From contig VZSR01000479.1 in assembly GCA_013398615.1 (NCBI GenBank), forward strand, positions 2,554,740 through 2,618,739: 64,000 bases of DNA, written 5' to 3'. The notes below the pieces were generated by a model. That model worked only from the letters and a program-made list of their open reading frames with translations. It did no database searches and was not told the origin of the DNA. Position 1 is the stretch's first letter, and every line of letters begins with the position of its first letter. Shown here piece after piece: positions 1-12,470 of this stretch. The position numbers and the translations under genes are program-made. The DNA is from Brachypodius melanocephalos. Lineage: Eukaryota > Chordata > Aves > Passeriformes > Pycnonotidae.

Positions 1-3000
1 ACAATTGGGTTGTTATTATTATGCAGTAGTTGGAAAAAGTAAGCAAAACTGAGTGTTCCTGCTGTCTGTGTAGAATATATCTGGTTCAAAATGTTCAGCA
101 TCACCACAAAAATAGTGTTTCATGTCCTGAACTCAACTTTTCTTTTAAACTTTTGACAGGTTAAATAGACACTAGACTAACCAATGAGCATTTTTCCTCC
201 AGAAAGAGAAACAATAATAAAAAAGTCACCTACGAAACCAGACAAGTTCTTGCATTCAGATGCCATTTGGATGAGGAAATCATGTATCATGTGTTTGTGG
301 CTTGTGCCTGGTAGTGGAGGAAAGTTTGAAGGCACTTGCAGGTAATTAAGAATCATTTTTGGCATATTATTGAGCCAGATCTTTCAGCTTTTGTAATGGA
401 GTTTACAATATAAAGAAAATATTGAAAAAAGCCCCAGCTAAATATGTCTTACCCACCCTAAAGGGATATGTGTGTATTTTGCATGTAGCATGCAGTATTT
501 TCTTTTGTAAATGGTTCTATCTTGTTTTCTGTTTTCCAAAAATGATCTTGTCCTTCCTGGCTTCTTAAACTCATTGTCCAATCCAATGCTGTCTAATGTT
601 ATTTAATAATTTTGCATTGGAAGTGGCAGATAAAGTGGATGCTATATCTATGTTGGGCCTTTTTGGTTTTTGTAGGAATACTTAAGACATCTAGAGAATG
701 CACCAGAAGCAGCATTCTGACATTGAGACCTAGAAACAAAGTTTATATCATGTGGCACTTGGAAAATACCTTCATATAAATAGGTCTGAATTCAGTTCTT
801 ATGTGCTTTTATTACACATTACTCTTAAGTATCCATGTTTAATGTGGCTGGTTGGTTATTTGGCTTCCAGATGAAAAAAAATCACTAATTATTTCAGGGT
901 CATAGAACAGCCATGGCTGTTAAGTGCTGTGAAAGTTGTTTAAACAGTAGGCTAATAATAAATGAGTATTTGCTTTGCGGCACTTGTTACGAGAACTGAT
1001 AAAATGCATTCTAATTTCTTTCTATGATTCTCTGGTCACCCTGGATCTCTGCAGGACTCCAGAAGAAACTGATGTCCAGATCCTGAAAGCTGAACCCGAG
1101 TGCCAGCTTTTGCCTTATTGTTATATTGGTCTTTCCACTTCAGCAGTGGAATCCAAACAGATTTTGTATTTGGATTGGATTGGATTTTCACTTTCATCTA
1201 TACTAAATGGTTCAGACTTTGCCTTTTGGCGGAGAGCTTTGCTGGTGCTAAACAGTGTTAATATTCCTTTGTCCATGTCCTAAACTTATTATATAAACTT
1301 TTATGCTGAATTAAGTTCCTTACAGTTATCTATAATAGTAAGAAATGTTAGTTAGCACTCTGGCAGTGTTTTAAATAAAAATGGTCAATCCTGTCTAATC
1401 CTCATTTTCTTTCCTGTACAGGCTTGCAATTTCCTCTCTTCTACTCATCTCCTCCATTAAATCCTACCTTGCATTTAATTAGATATTTTCTTAATTTTAT
1501 GCTTTCTCATTTGTTTGTAGGTAGAATTTTTAATGTTCAAACAGGAAATGTCCTTGTTAAAGGCAGTCTTCTTGGGGTGATTGCAGAGGTGATGTCTTGG
1601 CTGTATTGAGGTGGTGAGTAGGGATTTTTGCCCTGATTGAATGGACACTTTGGATATGAACTACTATGGATATTTTCATTGATGTTATCTCTGTTATTGT
1701 TCTCCCAATGTAATACTCTATCAATAGGGCTATTAAATATGGTTTTGATTCAATGCTTTCAAAATGAAAAGCTTTACTCATCTTTTCAGGGTGTTTTCAA
1801 CTGATTCATCTTCATTCTGCTCACTTTTATTCTCTGTCCCTTTTCATTCTTTTGTGACCTTTTAGAGTTGATTTGAACTAAAAAGGAAATGCAAACCCAA
1901 AACATTCTATTGCTCTCTGTTTCTTTCTATGCCTTGAAAACCAAATAAATCTGTGACTTCACATATAAATGTAATTTGCTTTCATCTCACTCTAAATTAG
2001 GAATTCTGGTAATGTAGGTTTAAAGCATGGCACTTTGGAAGCTGGGCTGGTGTACCTTAACATGTGGAACCCTTTTTAAGGTAGCTGTAATTCCATTTTA
2101 CAAGAGTCAGCCCTAACTGCTTCTCTTTAAATAGCCCATTAGAGTCCCTTAATAGGAAAATTTATAGCTCTCAGCTGCTTCTGCATATGCATAATGCATA
2201 CAGAAATCAGATATCTTATGTGCCCTGTGGCTCAGAGATGTTTGCATTCAATTAATAAGCAGTGAAGTAGATGACAAGATTATTAAACAAGTTTATAATA
2301 GACGAAAGATTTTATAGACTTACAGCATGGGCTATTGACAGAGGTAAGCATTTTTCTGAAATAATGTATCTTTGTTATTTATTGAGAGGTAGAAAGGATA
2401 TTTTCTGTTGCAGCCAGAACTCCCACAGTCATATTCTTGCAGGTTTGCATATACATGTGCATGTGTAAGAAAGTGTGGCTATTTTGCTTCTCCTTTTAAT
2501 GAGAAGCTGTTTATTGGCACTCTGACTTCAGGTGTCCACCATCAGTAGTATGACACAGTGCTGGATCTGTAGTTTGCCACTATTACTGAGTTTTGACTTG
2601 GAGCTTGTTATTTTGGGCTGTCAGGTGGAGTTATTAATCCATGGGAGGCAGACAGCAAGTACAGGCTTCCTGAGTGCTGCTTCCATGTGACCAAAATAGG
2701 AGTCGGATGTTTAGTCACATTTAAATAGCCTCTCTCCACTGCAGTGATTGAAACCAAGCTCTGTTTTTAATGAAATAGAAATTTAGAAAGTCTTACACAT
2801 GGTGGGACTGCAGACAAGGCCCAGTTTCTGTTTAACATGTAAACTCAGGCTTTCAAGAATGTGAGTGCACTGAGTGTTCTTTTAGTGTGAGGCTAATTAA
2901 GGCTCATGCCATGAGGCAAACATAAGGTCTGAATATCCACCTCTTCTAAAACTCTATAGTGGTGACTGGACTAAGAAGAAAGGCAAGGAAACAGGAAATA

Positions 3001-5070
3001 GGTGAAGAGCCTAGAGCTGATATAAATGTCAAGGAAGCATGTGAAATGAACTGGAGAACAGGAAGAGTTCTCTTACTGCTTTAGGACATGCAGCTCTAAC
3101 TTCTCTGAGCTTAGTACAACTCTGAGAATCTCTGATATTTTTTAGAAAATATCAAAACATTTTACGGGAAGTGTTCTTCCAGCAGAAAGCATCTAATGTG
3201 TGCTGCTTGACTGAAAATTTCTAACTGATGATCTTGCAAGAAAGTTGTCAGCAGGATTAATTTCTCTCATCCAGTGAAATAAAAAGCAATCAATAACAAA
3301 AAGCAAAACAAATGACTAGTAACAGGTGTATCTGATTGTTTAAATGAAGCATACCCTATGCATTATTATGCCTAATGGCATGTGAAATACACTTCAGATA
3401 TGACAGTGGTGCTAGTTTACTGGATTACAAAGCATAGCAGAGTGAACAAGGAAACATTAGTGGACAACATTATTTAATCTAGAAATCTTTTTTTAAAAAA
3501 ACAAAATTACATTTGTTGCTTCATGGTAATTGGGACTGCAGATTTTGTAATTTTTAAATTAGCTTTTTCCCATCAGAGGACTTGTTGAGCTGCTGCTGAT
3601 TAAAACTGTGTTTACAGCACAGTGACAAATCAGAACTATTGATCCCTGTGCCTTGAGCCTGAGGGTGCTACCCTGAATTTAGCTTGGAAGTCACAAGAAT
3701 ATCCAGTTCCTGTTTACTCTTATCCAGGAAATAGTATTTACAAGACAGTAACTGATCTTTAATTGTCTTCTCCTTAATCTTTCCTGCCTGACAATTGGGT
3801 TTATTGGTTTCCTATGCCTGTTTGGATTGCCCACTATTATTACACATTTTCAGGAGGAAATTATATCCTGCTAAAAGCTAATAACATGGCAATATAGATG
3901 GGAGTGAGAACCTGCCTAGATAATTTTCTTCAAACAAGGACTAGAGATTAAAACAAATGTAAAGGGATTAGGTCAAGTGATCAATCAGAAACAAAAATTA
4001 CCCATGGTGTGAGGATCTCAGCTGGATTCTACAAAGGGATTCCAATTCCTTGAAAAACTGGGGCTTTTAATCTAGTCTAGAATTTTTTTCTCAGTTCAGC
4101 ACCCTTATTGAAGTCCTGCCAAACTCAGATTTGAGGAAGAGAATTCTCTTCTCAGGAAGAGAATGTCCTGTTTCAGCTATGCTTGTGACAAATAGAGATC
4201 AACTTGTTTTAGTTTTCGTCTGGCGCCTCTTGTTGTTCTGCTCACATTTACTTGTGATCATTCTGTGCTCCAGTCCTTACTCTGGACCTGCACATGGCCA
4301 AGTTTCCACATTGCTGCCACAGCAGCAGGGAACTTTGCTTCAGGCCTCAGGGAACTTCTGTACCAAGAAATCAGTTGATATAAATCATTATCTCTCTTGG
4401 AAACCTTAATTCAGCCTGTGTAAGGAAGGATAGCATTTGAGAATTGCTCTCTTCTCAGAAACAGAGCCACTTCACCTCCACAGCTCTTGCAGAGCATGTG
4501 GTTGTCAAATAAAGTTATCTGTTGAAAGAAAAGAAGTAGCCAGAAGCAGCTTGAAAAAGAATGTTAGCAATATTCTCCTCTGCTAGAATAAGCCACACAA
4601 AATCATTTTCATTCTTGGGGAATCTTACTTTGAACAGAAATGTGGAATAGCTCTAAAACCTTTTTGTTACATTTCATGAAATATAATTTCATGGGCTCTT
4701 AAGATTCTAGTTCTTTGTCTCATGGTTGAGAACCTTCCATATTTTCAGCCACGAAGAGGTTTGGGTTTCTTTTCATTTTTTTCCCATTTTTTGGCTGTAT
4801 ATTTTGGTTGGTGTAGTGTTTTGTCAATATGTTAAAAATAAACAAACAAAAGCCAGTACCTTTTTAAGTTCTGCGTTTCAGCAAAATTGTCCAAATCATC
4901 CAGAATGAAAAGCAAAACTGAAACTTAAAGTGCTTTAAAGAGTTTCCTAAGGTATCCTTTTTTCATGTTGAACCAAAAGGGACATTCAATTGTTTGGGGG
5001 GGTTTTTATTCTGTTTTTCACAAGTGACTTAGTTTGAGGAAAGAACATGTTTGGAGAATAAACAGTCTAT
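1..5070. other. Non-coding AT-rich stretch
   Basis: No open frame here has exon-like composition together with good splice sites. The frames present are short and end at random stops. The part around 2155-2350 has TGCATAAT/ATGCAT and TTAAT words of the kind seen in conserved non-coding elements, but nothing proves function. A weak acceptor/open-frame/donor arrangement near 1520-1590 was judged chance. No interspersed repeat was recognised. Confidence 0.6.
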
Positions 5071-5190
5071 CCAAAAAAACCCCAAACCAAATCAAACCAA
5101 AACAAACAAACAAACAAAACCCAAAGAAACCAACCAACCAAAGAAACAAACAAAAAACAAAAAAAAATCCCCCCCAAAAAAACCCCAAAA
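5071..5190. repeat. A/C-rich low-complexity tract, (CAAA)n-like
   Basis: About 120 bases made almost only of A and C, with runs of CAAA and CAACC units and a short C7 run near 5169-5175. No retroposon body is recognisable on either side, so this is best described as degenerate simple repeat. Similar tracts recur at 12413 and 61125, and in the opposite orientation at 8835 and 57948. Confidence 0.85.
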
Positions 5191-8100
5191 TGAAAGGTTT
5201 TTTGGGGTAGATAAGCTTTTCAGTTCTTAAACAGTCATTAAGCTTTTTTTGGTAACTAGGGGTGTTTTAGTTGGATATAGATTCCTAAACGCTACTTGTT
5301 CTTGTGAACCATTAGATGACAGAACAGTCATCTCTTTTTGTTCTTCAGCATGGTCATAAATTTTTATCTTCCCACATCAGTGAAATATTCTTAAGATACC
5401 CAAAGAGATTTGACCTCAGCCATGACTTTATTATAACTAATGTAAATTATTTGCATATAAGCAGTACCCACGAGGTATAGTCATGGCCTATATTTTAAAC
5501 AGAATTAGAACTAGAAAAGGAGACATTTCATATAGCCTTTAGGTTGGAAAAGATGAGGAGAGTCAGCAGGTGGACAAAGGAAGATGAAGAAATGGAAAAC
5601 TGGTATCATTTTGTCAGTATGGTAAATGGTATTTTCAGCACAGCACCTGTTCAGCCTGGTGTGTGTATTGTTTGTGGGGGGAATAGAACAAAAAGCAGCT
5701 TTCCAAAGGGAGATGTGACAAAAACAGGCTGTCAGGTACTTGCAGGCAACTCCTCCAAGCATAAAATACAGGAAAAGACCATTCCATCCAAAATTAGTCC
5801 TTCTGAAAATTTAATGAGTAGGAGTTGGGAGTTGATGCCATTGGCTGCTCTGAGTCAGCACCTTGGCAGTGAATCAATTCATTAACTTCATCCAGCTGAG
5901 GGCAAAGGTCTTTCTGCCTTTCATGTAGAAATGAGTCTTTGTCACATTGGCAGAGGTCCTGGTCACAGTAGTTTTACATTTTACCACCCTGAATTCCACA
6001 CCATTAGTTGAGAAGAGGGTGAGAAGAAAATCTGGTTGTTTGACACTAAAGCGACGTTATTATGAAAGCCTGACACACACAAATAAATTCTTCTAACTTT
6101 ATGTGAAAACCATATGGTTTTATACCATGTAAATTTGTCAGCATCCTGCTATTTGCAGATTTGGAAGACAACATAAGCCTCAATATCCTCAGTGCTTTAA
6201 TTACCTAAGTAAGCATCATGCTTAGTGGCATTTCTGGTTAAAGTCCTAATTAATCTTCTCTATCTAATGAGAATGTGAAGGTTTGGCTTGTGGCTTATTA
6301 TCCTACTCATTATTATGAATGATAGGGCAACTGTACAAAGCCTCCAGTTTTACACTGCGACATAATTATTTATGAAAAGGCCTTGCCCCAGAAATGGAAA
6401 TAATGATAATTACGTTTAATCTTTTCATGGTTTATTCAATTTTTTTGCAGCGAAACAGATCCCTATAGGACACTAATTACTAAGAGAGAAAATGCAAGAA
6501 AGTACCCAACAGACTTATTGGAAATACACAAGAGTGAGGTTACATTTTTCAATATCCTTGGTATTATTACTTTTCTTGTTTATGTGGGTACTTTTCATGT
6601 GCTTGGCTTCGTGTCATATGCATATTTTATAAGCTAACAATTCTATCTACTGCTCTGTTTTAGCAGCTTACAAAGATGGTCAGGAGGACTACAAAAATCT
6701 GCTGGTTTGAGCACCTCTAAGTGTGGCTGCTGCTGCTGTTTGTGCACTGATAAGGGCACAGAGAGTGCCAGGTGCCTCAGAAGGGTGAGTTTAGGGTTGG
6801 CACAAAGGGAACTGGTGGGTTTACACCACTCAGAGCCATTCTCAGTACTCTGACACATTCCATGCACTGCCTGAGAATGTCCCCACCGGGCACCTGACTC
6901 TGCTTTCCTCGTGTTCTGCCAGTCTGAGGTCCTTAGTAGGCATCAAAATGGGAATTTTCTTTTGTATTTTCATCATCAGCTGATGTATCTATTGTTGAAA
7001 TGGACTTGAAAAATTAAAACTATTTAATGGAAAAGTATTTTTTCCTTTCGGAAAAAAACTGTGTTTGTGGACAACTTCCTGATTTTTTAAAGGTCAGATA
7101 CAGCCTTAGCAAACATGATGAACATAATTTTTGTTCTCTCAGCAGGGAGAGTGGTGAAATGGCCTTGTTTTAGGCTAAGCTGGAGAGCTGACTGGTTTTA
7201 CAGTGTTTCTGTGTTCAGTGTTTAAGTGTGGATAATATTTGCAGCATTCTTAAAGCTGAGGGTCATTTCTAATGGCTCCTTTCTATGCACAGGCAGTGAC
7301 CCTGTGCTCTGGGAGACTGGGCAGGGGGGCACAGGGCAGAGCCAGGAGGCAGCCACCAGTCTGTGAGTGAGGTCAGTGTTCCTGTTCTCCTCCCAGAGAG
7401 GCAGTGGCCTTGGCTCATCAATGTCTCTGGACCTGTGGTGGAGAAAGAATTGTAAATTTTACTGTAGAAGTATTTGAATGATGGCTGGATACATGCATTT
7501 GGAAATCCATGAATAATGCAGCAGAGGTTGGATTTCATGGTTTCTCTTGTCAGCTGCCATCCTGTGGTTTAATATTTTGATAAGTGATTTTTATTTTGAT
7601 TTCTGTATGTGTCTTTATGTCTATCTAACTGTGCTGCTGGCAAGAGGAGGTAACAAAGAAATGGATGAGGAACTGTTCTGATTTAATCTTAGGTAACTCT
7701 TAGTGTCACTTCACCATTTTAGAACAGTGCTGATGAATCACTCTACACCGGGAGTATGTAGATAATAAAATAGAGAGCAAGAGACCAAGAGCAGAGAACA
7801 AAAATATGCAGATTAAAATGTTGTTACCATATGCCACTATTTTTATTGTTGGCACTTAGCTTTTCTAAGGAAATAGAGCAGAACTTAATGAAGGGAATCA
7901 TTCTCCCAGTTGCTCTGGTTCCTCAAAAAGGGACCTTGGCAGCGCCAGGCAAAATTGTCTCTCTGAGACTTTGAGCCGCTCTTATGTGAAATGCATTTGA
8001 AAGTATTAAATCAGATCTGGTGTATATTGTAGCATGGAAATGTAATTTCAGCACAGATGTCACAAGGAATTACACTACCCCTGAACAGTGATGTTTTGAT

Positions 8101-8834
8101 CACTCCCTCAAGGATAACATCTTGTACCTTATTACTGCTGCCCGCTGTCCTGATGCTCAGATAACCACGGATCTCTTGTTTGCAGGCACTTACCCCAAGT
8201 GATGCATGCAGCAAGCTTCTGCTGCTTTTTTACCATAGCCCTCTACAGTATTCAGAATCTTCTACAATGTCTGTCTGCAGCTGCTGAATGCAGCACAACG
8301 TCACTCTGGTCACCAGAGTTACACCTTTCATTTTCAACAGTATTTAAAAATTTGATACAGGAAGGAGTTAATGAAAGAGATTATTAGACTTTTTATTTCT
8401 CAATAAACCTGAGTCACAGTAAAAGGAATGCTTTGGATGTAACATTTTTATCCTTATCCATTAACAGTGTCACTAGTAGTGTTTTAAATCCTGGTTTTTT
8501 ATGAGTGGAGTATTATAAAGGAGAATGACTTCTTAAGTAAAGAAATCTACTTCATTATTTATGATCTTTTCCCTCACACTTCTCATTTGTGGTTTTCTTT
8601 CTTCAATTGGCTTTTTTATGTGTTCTGAATGTACTAGCTTAGTTCAGCAATTCTTTATAGCAAGACAGGATACAAGGGAAGATGCTGAATGTGGGTACAT
8701 TTGTCATGGAAAAAAGCCCACTCACGTCAAAGTGGAGCTGTGCTGACTAGCCTGGAAAACTTAAATAGGTACCAGTAAATATGGACACCACTTCTTCAGT
8801 GTTCTGACAAAAATAGAAACTTCTCATGTCTCGT
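5191..8834. other. Non-coding stretch with weak exon-like segments
   Basis: It contains a 113-codon open frame at 5544-5885 without recognisable homology or splice support. Two segments have splice-like ends: 6451-6533 and 6664-6784. The second ends at a perfect GTGAGT, but its translation has a run of cysteines and looks unlike protein. Between about 6150 and 6450 many TAATTA/ATAATTA words cluster, compatible with a conserved homeodomain-type enhancer. None of these reaches the level of a gene call. Confidence 0.5.
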
Positions 8835-8910
8835 GGTTTGTTTTGTTGTTTGGGGTTTTTTTTGTTATTGTTATTGTTTTGTTTTGGTTTTGTTTGTTTG
8901 TTTGTTTTTG
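8835..8910. repeat. T/G-rich low-complexity tract, (TTTG)n-like
   Basis: A run of about 76 bases composed almost entirely of T and G, with repeated TTTG and TTTTG units. It is the reverse-complement type of the tract at 5071-5190. No retroposon body is seen next to it. Confidence 0.85.
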
Positions 8911-11900
8911 CTACTAATTGACATCTTTGATTTTGTTAGTATTAACAAAATAGAAGACTTAGTGGAAAAGAAAATGAAAGCTGTGGGTTTTTTTTAAAAG
9001 CCTTATCTAGTTTAAAGTAGCTGATAATTCCTGGCTTTCCATCTGAAGGTGCATAAGGTTGAATCAAATATTTATTAGAGTGCTCATAGTCCAAGTTTGA
9101 TCCTCAGCTGTTCAGAGCTACCTTAATGAGGAAAAAAAGAGGGTATGAGCTGCATGGTGTCACAGCTGTGCAGAATTCAACTGTCCATCTTGGATAATAT
9201 TTCTAGGTGGTTACAGTGGGTCAAAGTGTCTGCTGAAACATGTCACTGAACCTATGCACTGTGGAATATTCCAATAAAGCACTATATGAACTTTCAGGGA
9301 CTTCCTTGAACATAGCTATGCAGTTTTCTACTGCTGACTACATGAACTGAATAAAAATAGAATCCTTTTGTACTCTCCCAACCCTATGTGAATTGTTGAA
9401 GATGGTAATGTATATTTTACTTGGAAGATATTTGAATCAGTTTTTTAAAATTAGGTATAAACTTTGTATTAATGTATTAGATATTACAAATTGAGAGCAA
9501 GATCAACACAACTCAGGAGACATTTATTTTTCTTTAGGATGAATTCAGATCTGTATGGCATAATCAATTTGTGTGGTTGCAGTCAAAATTCTGATGAAAT
9601 CACTGGAAATAGATGTATATGTGATGTCTAAAGGAGATAAAAATATACAGTCAGAGCCTATACCATTACATAGGTATTATGATGTAAGTTGTAATTGATT
9701 CTTATACTGAAAGATGCATAAATGTGCAAAACTGCTGTTAAGGCAATTATGGTTTTCCAGAAAACTAGTCATCTTTCTGAGTTATTTATTTGTATGCAAA
9801 AGTTGCCTGTTTATTACCTCTTCATTTCTGATCCATTTCTGTGACCCTTGTTTCAGTTTGCATGAATGTACAAATACACATACAAAATTTCAGCTCCTTC
9901 CCCAATTACTCTTGGTAAACTTTTGAAGATTTCAGAAACCCCTTTATGGTGTTTTTGTGGACTTGGCTGAAAACACATCTCTTTTTATTGTGTTTCAGTT
10001 AAGAATTACCTGTGGTTAAGCTTCTTCCAAATATGTTGCTGTATAAAATCACATAATCTCCTAGAGAAACAGAAAGATATGATGCTAAATTGTTCTGCTG
10101 TCATCACCATCTGGATAGAAAGATTATTATTTTTCTCATTTCTCTGAAAAACAAAGAACAAATGCATCCTTTGAAGAAAAGTGAAATAAGTGACATCTAT
10201 AGCTAGCAGGCTCAGTAATGAGAGTGCAGGTGGTGTTTTCTGTGCTTTCCCTGTAAACTTAGTTCTGTTCTGTAGAAGATAATAAAATAGGAGATTTAAT
10301 GGGAATTAAGGCAGTTTAGGCACGATAATGTGTGCAGGACTGGACAAACAAAGCAAAGGTAAAAGGATAATCAATAGTCTCAGTTCACCCAGATCTGAAG
10401 AGCAGGAGCTCATGTAGAAGATATAAAGTTTGTCCTGTGTGGTCCAGCCCCAGGTTTATTGGGTCCAGTACCATGCCTATGACTTCGACCAACCCCAAAG
10501 ATCTGTGGTATAGGATGGGAACTGAGCACTCTGTGGCTCAGAGGAAGCTGGGGTGACTGTATAGTTGAAAGTTGGATGTGTCTGCCTTCATTAATTCACT
10601 CTGACCCCTCTTGGGCCTGTGTGAGCTTTTGGAGAGCTGTGGCAGGAGGTTTCACACACTGAGTGCCTGTGTGCAAAGCATCCAGCACCTTTCTGTCCCG
10701 TTTTTTTGTGCTGCTCTCACTCCCTGGCAGCCAGTGACACAGCAGAATGATCCTTATTCAGGGTAATCATGACTTACATATCTCTGCATGGTTCTCCCTA
10801 TTTGTTTGAGCTGACTTTGCCCTTTTCCATCTCACACCTTGGAGTTATGTCATGGCACAAGATGTCTCATTTTTGTATTCCTTCCTAATCTTTCCCTGCC
10901 CACTGAGTTTTTTGGGCAGTCAGCTAATGTTTTTGTCAGCTGATGTCTTTGTGATCAAAAATTCAAAACTCTTGTTCATGCAAGAGTATTGACAGCCTGG
11001 ATCATTAAGGATGTGAAATTTGGGGGTTTGTGGGTTTTTTAAATCTCTTCTAATTGCCAATGAATTAATTCAGTATCTCTCAAATTGAATGGGGTTTTTT
11101 GGCAATTGTTAAGTGACCCCCCGCCTTTATTTTGGCCCACAGGTTTTTCATTCTTGCTCCCTCTGTCCCGTTGAGGAGGGACAGTGACAAGTGGCCAGGG
11201 GCAGCTGGCCAGAGTCACCCCCTATTTGTTGATGTGCAGAAACAGTGTGGTAATAATTTTGATTGTGAAACTTCACTGATGATTTCTTTGTACTGCAAAA
11301 ACTGTTCTGTTTCCCACCTATGTATACATATCCCAGGGTAAATACCTTGTGTCTTACCTCAGGGCTACTTAATACCCTGCAGAGCTGTGGTGCAGAAACT
11401 TGCATCTCCCTTCTTTATTCATTCCTGTTTGTTGATTTTTTGCAGAACTTTGAGTTTTGTGGGATAGGGTTTTCCCTTGTCATTACATAAAGGCATATGG
11501 CTGTGTCTCCAGTGTACTCTTGGTCTGTGTGTCTGTGCCTCCTGAATGGTTATCTGGATTGTGTCAAACTGTGCAGCTGATGAGTTTTCCCAGCCTTCCT
11601 TCCTTCAGAGCACTGGTTTTGCTTTCTCCTGTATTTCTGGTGATTATCAGAGGAAAACAATTTCCTTTGTTGTTTTTGGGCTCTATCAAATGCCAATGCA
11701 TTCTAAAATTATTAAAGAGGGAAGAGAGGAAAGTGGAAAGGGAATCATAAAGGCCTTTTTCATTATTATTATTTGAAATATGAATAAAAACAAGAGCACT
11801 GTCATGTAACATTGATTTTTTTCCTTTTCTTTGATAAGCTTTTCCTCTAATGAATACAGCCTGGAAATAGACAGTTCTATGGGTTTTGTATAAAGCCAGT

Positions 11901-12412
11901 GCAATGAACAGCTCTGATGTAACACATTGCAAAAGAAGGATGACCACTTCTATTTATCCAGTTTGGTGACAATTATGTATTTCTTCAGGAAAAAAAAAAA
12001 AAAAAGTTTATAATAGGAAGTATCTATGACCTATTAATTATGTAAGATGGAACAAAAAAGGGTCACAAACAAAATAATGGTACCTATATTAAAAAAAAGT
12101 CCAGGAAAAAAACCCATCCATAATGTCTGAACAGAGCAGTGTTATGGAGAGATGACTGCTGTTAAGTGACAGTTACATGTGTGACTATGTGGTTGTTGCT
12201 TTGCATATTTTGCCTGGTGAACTTGAGTAGGATGCCCAAAGAAACGAGTTAAAGGCAGTTAAAAATCACTGCATTTAATCTTCCCAAAAAATGGCAACTG
12301 CCCCACAGATTTCCTTAAGTGAGAGAAAAACAAGAAGAAAATCTATAGGTGGATGTGAAATTTTTTGTGATTTGTTTTTCCACATACGAAAACCAGATTG
12401 TAGATACTTATG
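8911..12412. other. Non-coding stretch, nothing recognised
   Basis: Short overlapping open frames occur on both strands, the longest being a 127-codon frame on the minus strand at 11564-11947. None has codon use or splice sites that suggest coding. A run of 16 A lies at 11990-12005. The piece near 10440-10740 is somewhat richer in G and C but shows no known motif. Confidence 0.6.
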
Positions 12413-12470
12413 TAAAAACAAACAAACAAACAAACAAAACCAAAACAACTAAAAATCAAACAACTAAAAA
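12413..12470. repeat. (AAAC)n simple repeat with degenerate A/C-rich extension
   Basis: Five or so uninterrupted AAAC units are followed by A-rich sequence with CAACTAAAAA repeated twice. It is a simple repeat with no coding content. Confidence 0.85.

Noticed and set aside
2271..2345. Donor AGAG|GTAAGC preceded by an open start
   Set aside because: All frames between the nearest acceptor and the donor contain stops.
5544..5885. 113-codon plus-strand frame with lysine/glutamate-rich start
   Set aside because: No recognised family, no promoter, no splice structure; length compatible with chance.
6451..6533. Exon-like segment after TTTTTTTGCAG, ending in phase 1 so it would join the 17823 exon
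   Set aside because: Donor (AGA|GTGAGG) is imperfect, the peptide is unrecognised, and it sits at the end of an AT-rich, enhancer-like stretch; the phase fit alone is one in three.
6664..6784. 121-base segment with acceptor and perfect GTGAGT donor
   Set aside because: Translation contains CGCCCCLC and looks unlike protein; phase does not fit the other candidates. Could be a non-coding exon.
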